Shown: positions 1 through 5,076 of the stretch, piece after piece
How the letters are laid out: every line of letters begins with the position of its first letter
Position numbering within the stretch: position 1 is the stretch's first letter
Source of the DNA: an uncultured Alphaproteobacteria bacterium
GTDB lineage: Bacteria > Pseudomonadota > Alphaproteobacteria > Caulobacterales > Parvularculaceae
DNA: 5,076 nucleotides
Direction of reading: 5' to 3'
NCBI GenBank assembly: GCA_938003575.1
Contig: CALKYG010000277.1
Location: 1-5,076 of the forward strand
The notes under the pieces: generated by a model
What the model was told of the DNA's origin: nothing
Seen by the model: the letters and a program-made list of their open reading frames with translations, nothing else
Database searches by the model: none
Program-made: the position numbers and the translations under genes

Positions 1-573
1 TTCCGCGATGAGGACGTATTTTCCGCAAAGCTCCATACCAGGTTGATAATGGTCCGTCGGCTGACCATCCTTCCCGATCCCGACCACGCCGACGACGACT
101 CCGCACACTGATCCGTCGCTGCGGTAGAGGAGCTCGGACGCCGCCATGCCGGGATAGATCTCAACGCCTGACGCTTCCGCCTGACCCGCGAGCCAGCGAC
201 AGACATTGCCCATAGATACAATGTAATTGCCATGGTTTTTCACCATCGGCGGCATTGCAAACAGGGGGAGGGGCATCGAACCCGATGGCCCGAATAGCCT
301 GAAGCTCTCAGATTTCACTTCGACCGTCGCAGGCGCGCCCATGTTCCGCCAGTCAGGAAAGAGGACGTCGAGTCCTGACGGATCGAGCACCGCGCCCGAA
401 AGGATATGGGCGCCGACTTCCGACCCCTTCTCGACGACGACGACGGAAAGGTCCGAGCCGGCCTGCGCGGCGCGCTGCTTCAACCGGATCGCCGCCGATA
501 GGCCCGCCGGTCCCGCCCCGACTATGACCACGTCGAATTCCATGCTTTCACGTTCCGGGGCTTCGTCGGCCAT
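1..573 (-). CDS. Electron transfer flavoprotein-ubiquinone oxidoreductase (ETF-QO), N-terminal part, cut by window edge
   Basis: ETF-QO is a membrane-associated FAD and 4Fe-4S enzyme that takes electrons from reduced electron transfer flavoprotein (fed by acyl-CoA and amino-acid dehydrogenases) and reduces ubiquinone. The visible 191 residues start MADEAPERESMEFDVVIVG. A Rossmann FAD-binding GxGxxG lies at residues 19-24 (GAGPAG), and an acidic residue at the end of beta-2 (VVVVEKG) lies around 44-50. The family hallmark GAHILSGAVLDP is at about 54-65, and a conserved GNYIVSMGNVCRWLA stretch follows. Family members are about 550 residues, so roughly a third is visible; the ubiquinone-binding part and C-terminal ferredoxin-like domain lie outside. 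The start at 573 is chosen because GAGGA (581-585 on the plus strand) sits 7 nt upstream. A second Met at residue 11 would also keep the FAD motif but has a poorer context. The gene is divergent from the lysoplasmalogenase gene. Family assignment is firm; the substrate spectrum is known for the family only. Confidence 0.95.
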   Translation of the reverse strand, partial: MADEAPERESMEFDVVIVGAGPAGLSAAIRLKQRAAQAGSDLSVVVVEKGSEVGAHILSGAVLDPSGLDVLFPDWRNMGAPATVEVKSESFRLFGPSGSMPLPLFAMPPMVKNHGNYIVSMGNVCRWLAGQAEASGVEIYPGMAASELLYRSDGSVCGVVVGVVGIGKDGQPTDHYQPGMELCGKYVLIAE

Positions 574-711
574 TCCTCTGTCCTCATATCCTCTGGCCCG
601 ATTGGCGGGCTCTGGCTTTGGTTTTGGCAAATGTTGGCCGCAAATGCCATGTTGTGCGTATTGTTTCAAATGCGCGACGCCGGCGGTCGGCGATCGCTTG
701 GAGTATCGGCA
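574..711. other. Divergent intergenic region between ETF-QO and lysoplasmalogenase genes
   Basis: This stretch of about 138 bp lies between two genes transcribed away from each other, so it should hold promoters for both. I see ribosome-binding sites at each end but no well-matched sigma70 promoter on either strand. The best minus-strand -35-like hexamer, TTGAAA (669-664), has no good -10 partner at normal spacing. No strong inverted repeat that would mark an operator was noticed. Confidence 0.5.
700..703 (+). promoter_or_regulatory. Ribosome-binding site deciding the lysoplasmalogenase start
   Basis: GGAG at this position is 8 nt from the ATG at 712. The upstream in-frame ATGs at 631, 649 and 672 have no purine-rich sequence at a suitable distance, and the 27 residues they would add contain a charged, non-family-like stretch. 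This favours 712 as the start. Confidence 0.6.
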
Positions 712-1350
712 ATGCAGGCGGAGATTTTCGTCGCAGTTTGCGGGCTCTTTGTCGGGGGGCTTCTGTACGCCGAAAGCGGCGAGCACAATCGATTGAGGCG
801 CGTCCTTAAGCCGGCAGCATCTGTCGCCTTCATCGGAGCGGGCGCGGCGGCCGGCGCGCTTGATACGAGATTCGGGCAGGCGATCCTCGCCGGGCTCGTC
901 CTTTGCGCGTTCGGCGACATTCTGCTCATTCCCAAATCGGCAAAGACATTTCTGGCCGGGATGGCGGCATTCGCGGCCGGGCACGCTGCCTATATCGCAG
1001 CGTTTATGATCGGCGGAACCCTGTTCGGCGTTTCCGCTGGCGCGGCGGCGGCTGGCGGCGTCGCGTTGTCCGTCAGCCTTCTTGTCATGCTCTGGCGCGA
1101 CCTAGGCGCGTTTCGAGGGCCAGTCATCGGCTATTCTGTTATCATTTCGCTGATGCTCACAGCGAGTGCCGCGCATTGGGCGGCATCCCCTTCTATTCAA
1201 AACCTCTATCTCGTTCTCGCGGCGAGCGCATTTGCGGTTTCGGACATTTCAGTGGCCCTCGACCGGTTTAAGGGGGCCGATTTCTCCAACCGTCTATGGG
1301 GGCTTCCCCTCTATTACGCCGCACAGTGCCTTTTTGCTGTCAACGTCTGA
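712..1350 (+). CDS. Lysoplasmalogenase, YhhN/TMEM86 family integral membrane protein
   Basis: A 212-residue, very hydrophobic protein with about seven to eight predicted membrane segments, the usual size for YhhN/TMEM86 proteins. Family features in order are: LKP at 32-34 after the first helix, FGD at 67-69, GHAAY at 90-94, SD at 177-178 near the start of the penultimate segment, and LPLYYAAQ at 198-205. Characterised members hydrolyse the vinyl-ether bond of lysoplasmalogens, giving a fatty aldehyde and a glycerophospho-base. Whether this organism makes plasmalogens cannot be seen here, so the substrate is inferred from family only. The start at 712 is supported by GGAG at 700-703; the reading frame is open further upstream to an ATG at 631, which I consider unlikely. 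The stop is 43 bp before the UDG gene on the same strand, compatible with an operon. Confidence 0.85.
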   Translation: MQAEIFVAVCGLFVGGLLYAESGEHNRLRRVLKPAASVAFIGAGAAAGALDTRFGQAILAGLVLCAFGDILLIPKSAKTFLAGMAAFAAGHAAYIAAFMIGGTLFGVSAGAAAAGGVALSVSLLVMLWRDLGAFRGPVIGYSVIISLMLTASAAHWAASPSIQNLYLVLAASAFAVSDISVALDRFKGADFSNRLWGLPLYYAAQCLFAVNV

Positions 1351-1358
1351 CAAGGCGT

Positions 1359-1390
1359 TTGACACGCCCCCCTCATTGTGGCGCTTATAC
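1359..1390 (+). promoter_or_regulatory. Candidate promoter just before the UDG start
   Basis: A perfect TTGACA lies at 1359-1364, right after the lysoplasmalogenase stop. The best -10-like matches are TTATAC at 1385-1390 (20-bp spacer, longer than ideal) or the poorer overlapping GCTTAT at 1383-1388 (18-bp spacer). Either would start transcription at about 1394-1397, at or within the ATG of the UDG gene, so a product from the ATG at 1394 would need a leaderless mRNA starting there. The long spacer or weak -10 keeps confidence low; TTGACA could be chance. Confidence 0.3.
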
Positions 1391-1393
1391 GCA

Positions 1394-2191
1394 ATGCAAG
1401 AAAATGTGCGATCGTTCGCGGCGCGCGCGCTGCTGCGCTGGTATATCGACGCTGGCGTCGACGAAGCGGTCGGTCCCGATCCTGTTGATCATTTTCTGAC
1501 CGAAACAATAAAACCGGCGGCGGCTAATTCAAAGCCATCGCCGTCGGCGGTCACGATCGTAGCCGCACCGACGTCGCCAAGCGCCGACGAAGCCATCGCA
1601 CTTGCGGCAAAAGCGGCTGCCGCGTGCTCGAGTTTTGCCGAACTCGAAGAGGCTGTAAGCGCCTTCGTGGGATGCTCGCTAAAGGCCGGCGCGCGCAGCA
1701 CCGTCTTTACCGATGGCGTACCTTGTGCGCCTTTACTCGTCATCGGGGAGGCGCCAGGGCGCGACGAGGATGCGGCTGGGAAGCCTTTTGTCGGGCGCGC
1801 TGGACAATTGCTCGACCGAATGCTTGCCGCGATCGGACGCGACCGGGCGCGCGACACGCTGATTTCAAATGTCGTTTACTGGCGACCACCCGGTAATCGC
1901 GCGCCGACGCAGACTGAGATCGCGATCTGCCGCCCCTTTGTGGATCGCCTGATCGAGCTGACGGCCCCAAAGGCGATCATGCTCGCAGGCGGCGTTTCGA
2001 CACAGGCGCTTCTGGGCGTTGGCGGCATCATGCGCGCACGCGGCCGATGGCGCGATATCGAGATATCGAAGGGCGCCAAGATTCCCGCGCTTCCCGTTTT
2101 CCATCCGGCGTTCCTTTTGCGCCAGCCCGCACAAAAGCGCCTCGCATGGGCCGACCTTCAGAAACTCGCCGCCAGGTTAAGAGATGATTAA
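1394..2191 (+). CDS. Uracil-DNA glycosylase, family 4-like (alphaproteobacterial variant)
   Basis: A 265-residue cytoplasmic base-excision repair enzyme expected to remove uracil from DNA. Motif A is GEAPGRDED at 118-126, followed by GKPFVGRAGQLLDRML (129-144). RPPGNRAPT lies at 164-172, and the motif B histidine is in FHPAFLLR (H237). Residues 1-78 are an N-terminal extension: a helical start, then a Pro/Ala/Ser-rich linker around 40-65. Such extensions are common in alphaproteobacterial members. Canonical family 4 enzymes hold a 4Fe-4S cluster with four cysteines. Here C94 and C179 align with the second and fourth ligands, but the first is Phe91 and the third is Trp163 (YWRPPGNR instead of KCRPPGNR), so a standard cluster is unlikely. 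The ATG at 1394 has no Shine-Dalgarno; the frame is open upstream into the previous gene, but nothing there resembles the family. The 3' end overlaps the next gene by 8 bp. Confidence 0.9.
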   Translation: MQENVRSFAARALLRWYIDAGVDEAVGPDPVDHFLTETIKPAAANSKPSPSAVTIVAAPTSPSADEAIALAAKAAAACSSFAELEEAVSAFVGCSLKAGARSTVFTDGVPCAPLLVIGEAPGRDEDAAGKPFVGRAGQLLDRMLAAIGRDRARDTLISNVVYWRPPGNRAPTQTEIAICRPFVDRLIELTAPKAIMLAGGVSTQALLGVGGIMRARGRWRDIEISKGAKIPALPVFHPAFLLRQPAQKRLAWADLQKLAARLRDD

Positions 2192-3974
2192 CGCCGCCAT
2201 TCGTATGATCGCATTAGCGATGGGTGGCGAATTTGTTGGGGCCTTGCACGTGCGCCGATTTCTAATTCTTATCGCCGCTGCGTGCGCCATGACCGCCCCC
2301 GCGACGGCGACCGCGGAGGCGTTTCTTCCTCAAGTCCTGAGCGAAAAGGATCGCCAGCTATACAAGGAAATTTTCGAGCTGCAAGAAGATGCTCGCTGGC
2401 GCGATGCGGATTCAAAAATTGCAGACCTGACCGATAGAACTTTGATTGGCTATGTATTGTCGGAGCGCTATCTTCATCCGACAGCCTATCGATCAACATT
2501 TGAAGAGTTGAAAGAGTGGATGGCCTATTACGCAGACCATCCGATTGCTGACAGAATATACGCACTGGCCCGCAGGAAGCAGCCGCGCGGCGCGCCGCCG
2601 ACGTTATCGCCGATTCCACGCAAATGGCGAAACGAATCCGTAGCTCCGATGCACCCGGCGCTTGAAGCTGATTATGCGAAAACGAGCCGCCCGCTGCTCA
2701 CTCGTATCGAGGGACGGACTCGTTTTCTTATTAAAAAAGAACAGGCAAGCGATGCATTGAAGGAAATCGAGCGCCACCTCGCCCGCGGCGAAATCACCGA
2801 GCGCCAGTTTGACCGAATGCGCTCGTGGATCGCAGCGAGCCATTATTACCAAGGTTATCATGCGCGCGCCGCGGAAATTGCGGACGCCGTGTCCGCCAGG
2901 AGCGGCGACAGCGCGGTCCTCGCTTACTGGATTTCAGGCTTGATCCGATTCCGCAACGGCGACGTGACGGCGGCTCACGAGCGATTTGCCGCCATGGCGC
3001 GCGTTCCCTATCAGGATGATGATTTGAGGTCCGCTGCCGGCTTTTGGGCTGCGCGCACCGCCCTCGCCGATGGACATGTTGAGGACGTCGCGCCTCATCT
3101 CGAAATAGCCGCCGGATTCCCATTCACATTTTATGGTCAGCTGGCGCTTGCTCAGCTTGGAAGAGATTACGACTATCAATGGACGCCGCCCGCGCTCACG
3201 CAAGAAGGATATGAGCGCGTCGTTGAAAGCGAGCCCGCCGTCAGGCGCGCAATCGCGCTAATTGAAGTCGGGCGCGCCGTCGAAGGCGACCTTGAGTTTC
3301 GATGGATAAACGGCCGTATCGACGATGCGCAGGCGGCCGACCTTTTGGCTATCGAAGCCGCCTTTGATCTTCCCGCTGCGCAACTGGATCTTGCGCTCTT
3401 TCATAAAGGACGGACTTTCGAGGCCGGTCTGTTTCCGGTGCCGTCCTACGAGCCCGCGAACGGCTTCACCGCCGATCGCGCGTTAATTTATGCGTTGATG
3501 CGTCAGGAATCAAAATTCAAGATCGAGGCGACCAGCAGGGTCGGCGCCCGCGGCCTCATGCAACTAATGCCGCGCACCGCGAGCTATGTCGCCCGGGACA
3601 AGGCCCTGCAGCGCGGCGAGGGCAAGGATAGACTCTACGACCCCGCCATCAATCTCGCGATTGGTCAGGAATATGTGAACCATCTGATATCGACTTCGGC
3701 GGAGGGCGATCTCTTCAACATGGCTCTTGCCTATAATGGCGGCCCCGGAAACCTTCGCCGCTGGAAGCGTGAAGTCGCGGTTGAAGATCCGCTGCTCTTC
3801 ATTGAAAGCATCCCGAATTCCGAAAGCCGCGATTTCGTCGAGCGTGTTCTCACGAATTTCTGGGTCTACCGGCAGCGCCTCGGTCAGAAGCCGCAAAGCC
3901 GCGACCGGGTCGCCGCCGGAGAATTGCCTCTGCATGAAGCGATGGAGCAGATTGCCTCCGGCGGCGGCAAATAG
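2184..3974 (+). CDS. Soluble lytic transglycosylase, Slt70-like, GH23 (exported)
   Basis: A 596-residue periplasmic enzyme that cleaves the MurNAc-GlcNAc bond of peptidoglycan, forming 1,6-anhydroMurNAc ends. A signal peptide is visible: RR at 24-25, the hydrophobic stretch FLILIAAACAM, and likely cleavage after AEA (residue 46). Residues of about 50-420 form a helix-rich region matching the alpha-superhelical U/L domains of Slt70. The C-terminal SLT domain (about 430-550) carries the catalytic Glu in MRQESKF (E442), then GARGLMQLMP (454-463) and ALAYNGGPGN (514-523). A C-terminal tail of about 45 residues follows. The start is uncertain: ATG at 2184 overlaps the UDG stop (TAA 2189-2191) and suggests coupling, but gives a long n-region. 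GTG at 2250, with GGGG 8 nt upstream, would give a compact signal peptide beginning directly before the RR. C34 sits in a weak, non-canonical lipobox context (AAAC), so a lipoprotein is less likely. Confidence 0.93.
   Translation: MINAAIRMIALAMGGEFVGALHVRRFLILIAAACAMTAPATATAEAFLPQVLSEKDRQLYKEIFELQEDARWRDADSKIADLTDRTLIGYVLSERYLHPTAYRSTFEELKEWMAYYADHPIADRIYALARRKQPRGAPPTLSPIPRKWRNESVAPMHPALEADYAKTSRPLLTRIEGRTRFLIKKEQASDALKEIERHLARGEITERQFDRMRSWIAASHYYQGYHARAAEIADAVSARSGDSAVLAYWISGLIRFRNGDVTAAHERFAAMARVPYQDDDLRSAAGFWAARTALADGHVEDVAPHLEIAAGFPFTFYGQLALAQLGRDYDYQWTPPALTQEGYERVVESEPAVRRAIALIEVGRAVEGDLEFRWINGRIDDAQAADLLAIEAAFDLPAAQLDLALFHKGRTFEAGLFPVPSYEPANGFTADRALIYALMRQESKFKIEATSRVGARGLMQLMPRTASYVARDKALQRGEGKDRLYDPAINLAIGQEYVNHLISTSAEGDLFNMALAYNGGPGNLRRWKREVAVEDPLLFIESIPNSESRDFVERVLTNFWVYRQRLGQKPQSRDRVAAGELPLHEAMEQIASGGGK
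3911..3966. repeat. 11-bp perfect inverted repeat at the 3' end of the transglycosylase gene
   Basis: CGCCGCCGGAG at 3911-3921 is perfectly complementary to CTCCGGCGGCG at 3956-3966, with a 34-nt loop. It lies inside the coding sequence and ends 8 nt before the stop. No T-run follows, so it is not a standard intrinsic terminator. It could stabilise the mRNA end, or it may simply reflect GC-rich Ala/Gly codons. Confidence 0.4.
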
Positions 3975-3998
3975 CGCGCTGCGCCATTCATCAATGAT

Positions 3999-4416
3999 TC
4001 ACTCGTCAAGGACGACTGGTTGAGGCGCCGACCCGCCAGGAATTGAACGGTTAGGTGCGTTCGCAGCCCGCGGTGTCGCTTTCAGTGACGACCCACGCGC
4101 ATGAGCAACCGCGGGTCCGCGCCGCGGCGATCAGCTTTTCCACAGGGAGCCTTCCGATGCCGCACCGATGATGCGTCGGCGTAAAGCCGACGTCGTTGAC
4201 AAAGAGCCGCGGCCTTTTATCCGGATGAAAGATTTCAACACCGGTAGCCATGTCGACTACGGAATTCTGATCGACACCGAGGGCGAGCAGACGGCGGTCA
4301 TCACCCAGGAATGCAGCGAAATTTCGAGGATCGATCTCTTTGTCGAAAACCCCAACTGCGCCGCGATCAAGGGCCACCGCATTGTCCGGTCCGAGTAGAC
4401 AGTACTTAAATGATAT
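3999..4416 (-). pseudogene. GNAT-family N-acetyltransferase, degraded (start lost, frameshifted)
   Basis: Read on the minus strand from 4416, this matches a GNAT acetyltransferase of about 140 residues that transfers acetyl from acetyl-CoA to an unknown amine. Recognisable blocks in order are YCLLGPDNAVALDRG, GVFDKEIDPRNFAAFLGDD, FHPDKRPRLFVNDVGF, the acetyl-CoA loop HHRCGIGR, and CAWVVTESDTA. Three signs of decay are seen. The expected initiation codon position reads ATA (4416-4414), with no ATG, GTG or TTG in frame until GTG at 4377, which would remove the first beta strand. A GGG run (CCC on the plus strand, 4067-4069) carries an apparent extra base, leading to a stop at 4051. Shifting the frame there restores AANAPNRSIPGGSAPQPVVL, like the family C-terminus, ending at TGA 4001-3999. 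Conserved positions have also changed (DMATG where family members usually have GMAS). A sequencing error could explain the frameshift but not the lost start. A 108-residue product from GTG 4377 to 4051 is possible but would be truncated at both ends. Confidence 0.7.
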
Positions 4417-4472
4417 AGGCGGAAAATCTCCCGCTGGCGTTCGGACGCGTCGCGGATTATCGTCTGCCCCCT

Positions 4473-4901
4473 ATGCGCGCGCAATCAGCCATCACGTTGA
4501 GCGCCGCCGCAGAAGGCGGCTGCCTTTGCGGCGCCGTGCGATATCGCGTGACCCCAGGAGCGTTGTCGGAGAGCGGCTATTGCCATTGTCGAACCTGCCA
4601 ACGTCAGTCTGGCGCCCCAGTGGTCGCATGGTTTGCCGTGCCGCAGGACAGGCTAACATATTTAGCGGGCGCACCCGCGCGCTATCGCGCGTCGGACCGC
4701 GCTTCACGGGAGTACTGCTCAAATTGCGGAACCTATCTCCTGTTCCGCGAGGACGATTCGGCGGCGACTCTCGGCATCAATACGGCGACGCTAGACGATC
4801 CTTCGCTCGCCCCGCCGGAATTTCACATCTATGTGGAAAGCCGCATCGACTGGTTTGATACGGCTGACAGCTTGCCGCGGCATTCGCGCGGGAAGGGCTA
4901 G
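4473..4901 (+). CDS. GFA/CENP-V family zinc-binding protein
   Basis: A 142-residue cytoplasmic protein with the complete cysteine set of the GFA fold: GGCLCGAVRY (C17, C19), CHCRTCQRQSG (C37, C39, C42) and CSNCG (C82, C85). The family is named for the Paracoccus glutathione-dependent formaldehyde-activating enzyme, but most members have no proven reaction, so I would not claim formaldehyde activation here. No formaldehyde or glutathione gene is adjacent. The length is typical (about 120-150 residues). The start at 4473 leaves 14 residues before the first zinc motif, as usual for the family. There is no clear Shine-Dalgarno; GATTAT at 4455-4460 could be a -10 element but lacks a good -35. The gene is divergent from the GNAT remnant and convergent with the tadC-like gene, so it is probably a single-gene transcript. 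Confidence 0.88.
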   Translation: MRAQSAITLSAAAEGGCLCGAVRYRVTPGALSESGYCHCRTCQRQSGAPVVAWFAVPQDRLTYLAGAPARYRASDRASREYCSNCGTYLLFREDDSAATLGINTATLDDPSLAPPEFHIYVESRIDWFDTADSLPRHSRGKG

Positions 4902-4910
4902 GCGCCGTCC

Positions 4911-5076
4911 TTATTCGACGCCCATCAGGGACATGATCGCGGGACCGAGAATGACGGCAAACAACACAGGCAGGAAAAAGCCGATCATTGGTACGGTCAA
5001 TTTTGGCGGCAGCGCGGCCGCCTTGCGTTCGGCTTCTTGCATGCGATGTTCGCGGTTTTCCTGCGCCATCACACGC
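4911..5076 (-). CDS. TadC-like type II secretion system F-domain protein, C-terminal end, cut by window edge
   Basis: Only the last 54 residues are visible. They contain a charged amphipathic stretch (RMQEAERKAAALPPKLTVPM, residues 11-30 of the visible part), then one membrane helix (IGFFLPVLFAVILGPAIM) and a short tail MSLMGVE before TAA (4913-4911). The pattern of an AE-K-A--LP-KLT-P segment, then a hydrophobic helix ending in (V/I)ILGPA, is the typical end of TadC, an inner-membrane platform protein of the Flp/Tad pilus apparatus that works with TadB and the TadA ATPase. The rest of a tad cluster would be expected beyond the right edge. The visible piece is short, so TadC rather than TadB is a judgement from the LP-KLT-P/ILGPA ending. 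The gene is convergent with the GFA gene, with only 9 bp between the stops. Confidence 0.75.
   Translation of the reverse strand, partial: RVMAQENREHRMQEAERKAAALPPKLTVPMIGFFLPVLFAVILGPAIMSLMGVE

Noticed and set aside
641..669. Minus-strand promoter with TTGAAA (669-664) for ETF-QO.
   Set aside because: The hexamer at 17-bp spacing is CATTTG, which matches the -10 consensus at only two positions.
631..711. Upstream start for the lysoplasmalogenase (ATG 631), adding 27 residues.
   Set aside because: No Shine-Dalgarno at 631, 649 or 672, and the added residues include a charged stretch unlike the family N-terminus. ATG 712 has GGAG at 8 nt.
227..796. A 189-codon plus-strand frame over the ETF-QO gene.
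   Set aside because: It is the antisense shadow of a clear FAD-enzyme coding sequence on the minus strand and has no recognisable domain.
1166..1393. Open frame extending the UDG upstream by 76 residues into the lysoplasmalogenase gene.
   Set aside because: It overlaps a well-supported gene by nearly 200 bp and the residues do not resemble the glycosylase family; it is a GC-driven open frame.
4340..4858. A 172-codon plus-strand frame overlapping the GFA gene.
   Set aside because: Its translation is Arg/Ser-rich and unlike any family I recognise, while the overlapping frame at 4473-4901 has the full GFA cysteine pattern.
4875..4891. Hairpin CCGCG-7 nt-CGCGG near the end of the GFA gene as a terminator.
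   Set aside because: The stem is only 5 bp, lies in coding sequence and has no T-run.
1..5076. A novel defence, mobile or multi-gene system in this window.
   Set aside because: All intact genes fall into known housekeeping-type families, and no integrase, transposase, toxin-antitoxin pair, repeat array or nuclease/ATPase pairing is visible.

Overview
The window looks like ordinary chromosome from a GC-rich alphaproteobacterium, most likely of the Hyphomicrobiales (Rhizobiales) type. The reasons are the GC-rich third codon positions, an electron-transfer-flavoprotein:ubiquinone oxidoreductase (ETF-QO) divergent from a uracil-DNA-glycosylase (UDG) / lytic-transglycosylase pair, the alphaproteobacterial form of the family-4-like UDG, and a tad-pilus gene. 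This placement rests on protein character only; no rRNA or other marker is present. No tRNA, CRISPR, insertion sequence or phage gene was seen.

Layout. Positions 1-573 (minus) hold the N-terminal third of ETF-QO, cut by the window edge. A 138-bp divergent intergenic region follows. Then comes a plus-strand run of three genes: a YhhN/TMEM86-type lysoplasmalogenase (712-1350), a family-4-like UDG (1394-2191) and an exported Slt70-type soluble lytic transglycosylase (2184-3974). The last two overlap by 8 bp and are probably translationally coupled. Positions 3999-4416 (minus) hold the remains of a GNAT acetyltransferase with a lost start codon and a frameshift. A GFA/CENP-V zinc protein (4473-4901, plus) follows. 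Nine bases after its stop, a convergent minus-strand gene ends: the C-terminus of a TadC-like type II secretion F-domain protein (4911-5076, cut by the edge).

How the genes relate. No single pathway links them. ETF-QO passes electrons from flavoprotein dehydrogenases to ubiquinone. The three-gene run mixes lipid turnover, base-excision repair and cell-wall remodelling, and probably shares a transcript through proximity. A perfect TTGACA just before the UDG start, with no Shine-Dalgarno there, suggests a second, possibly leaderless, transcript for UDG and the transglycosylase.

The most notable points are the apparent loss of two of the four iron-sulphur cysteines in the UDG and the decaying GNAT gene. 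I found no convincing new multi-gene system.
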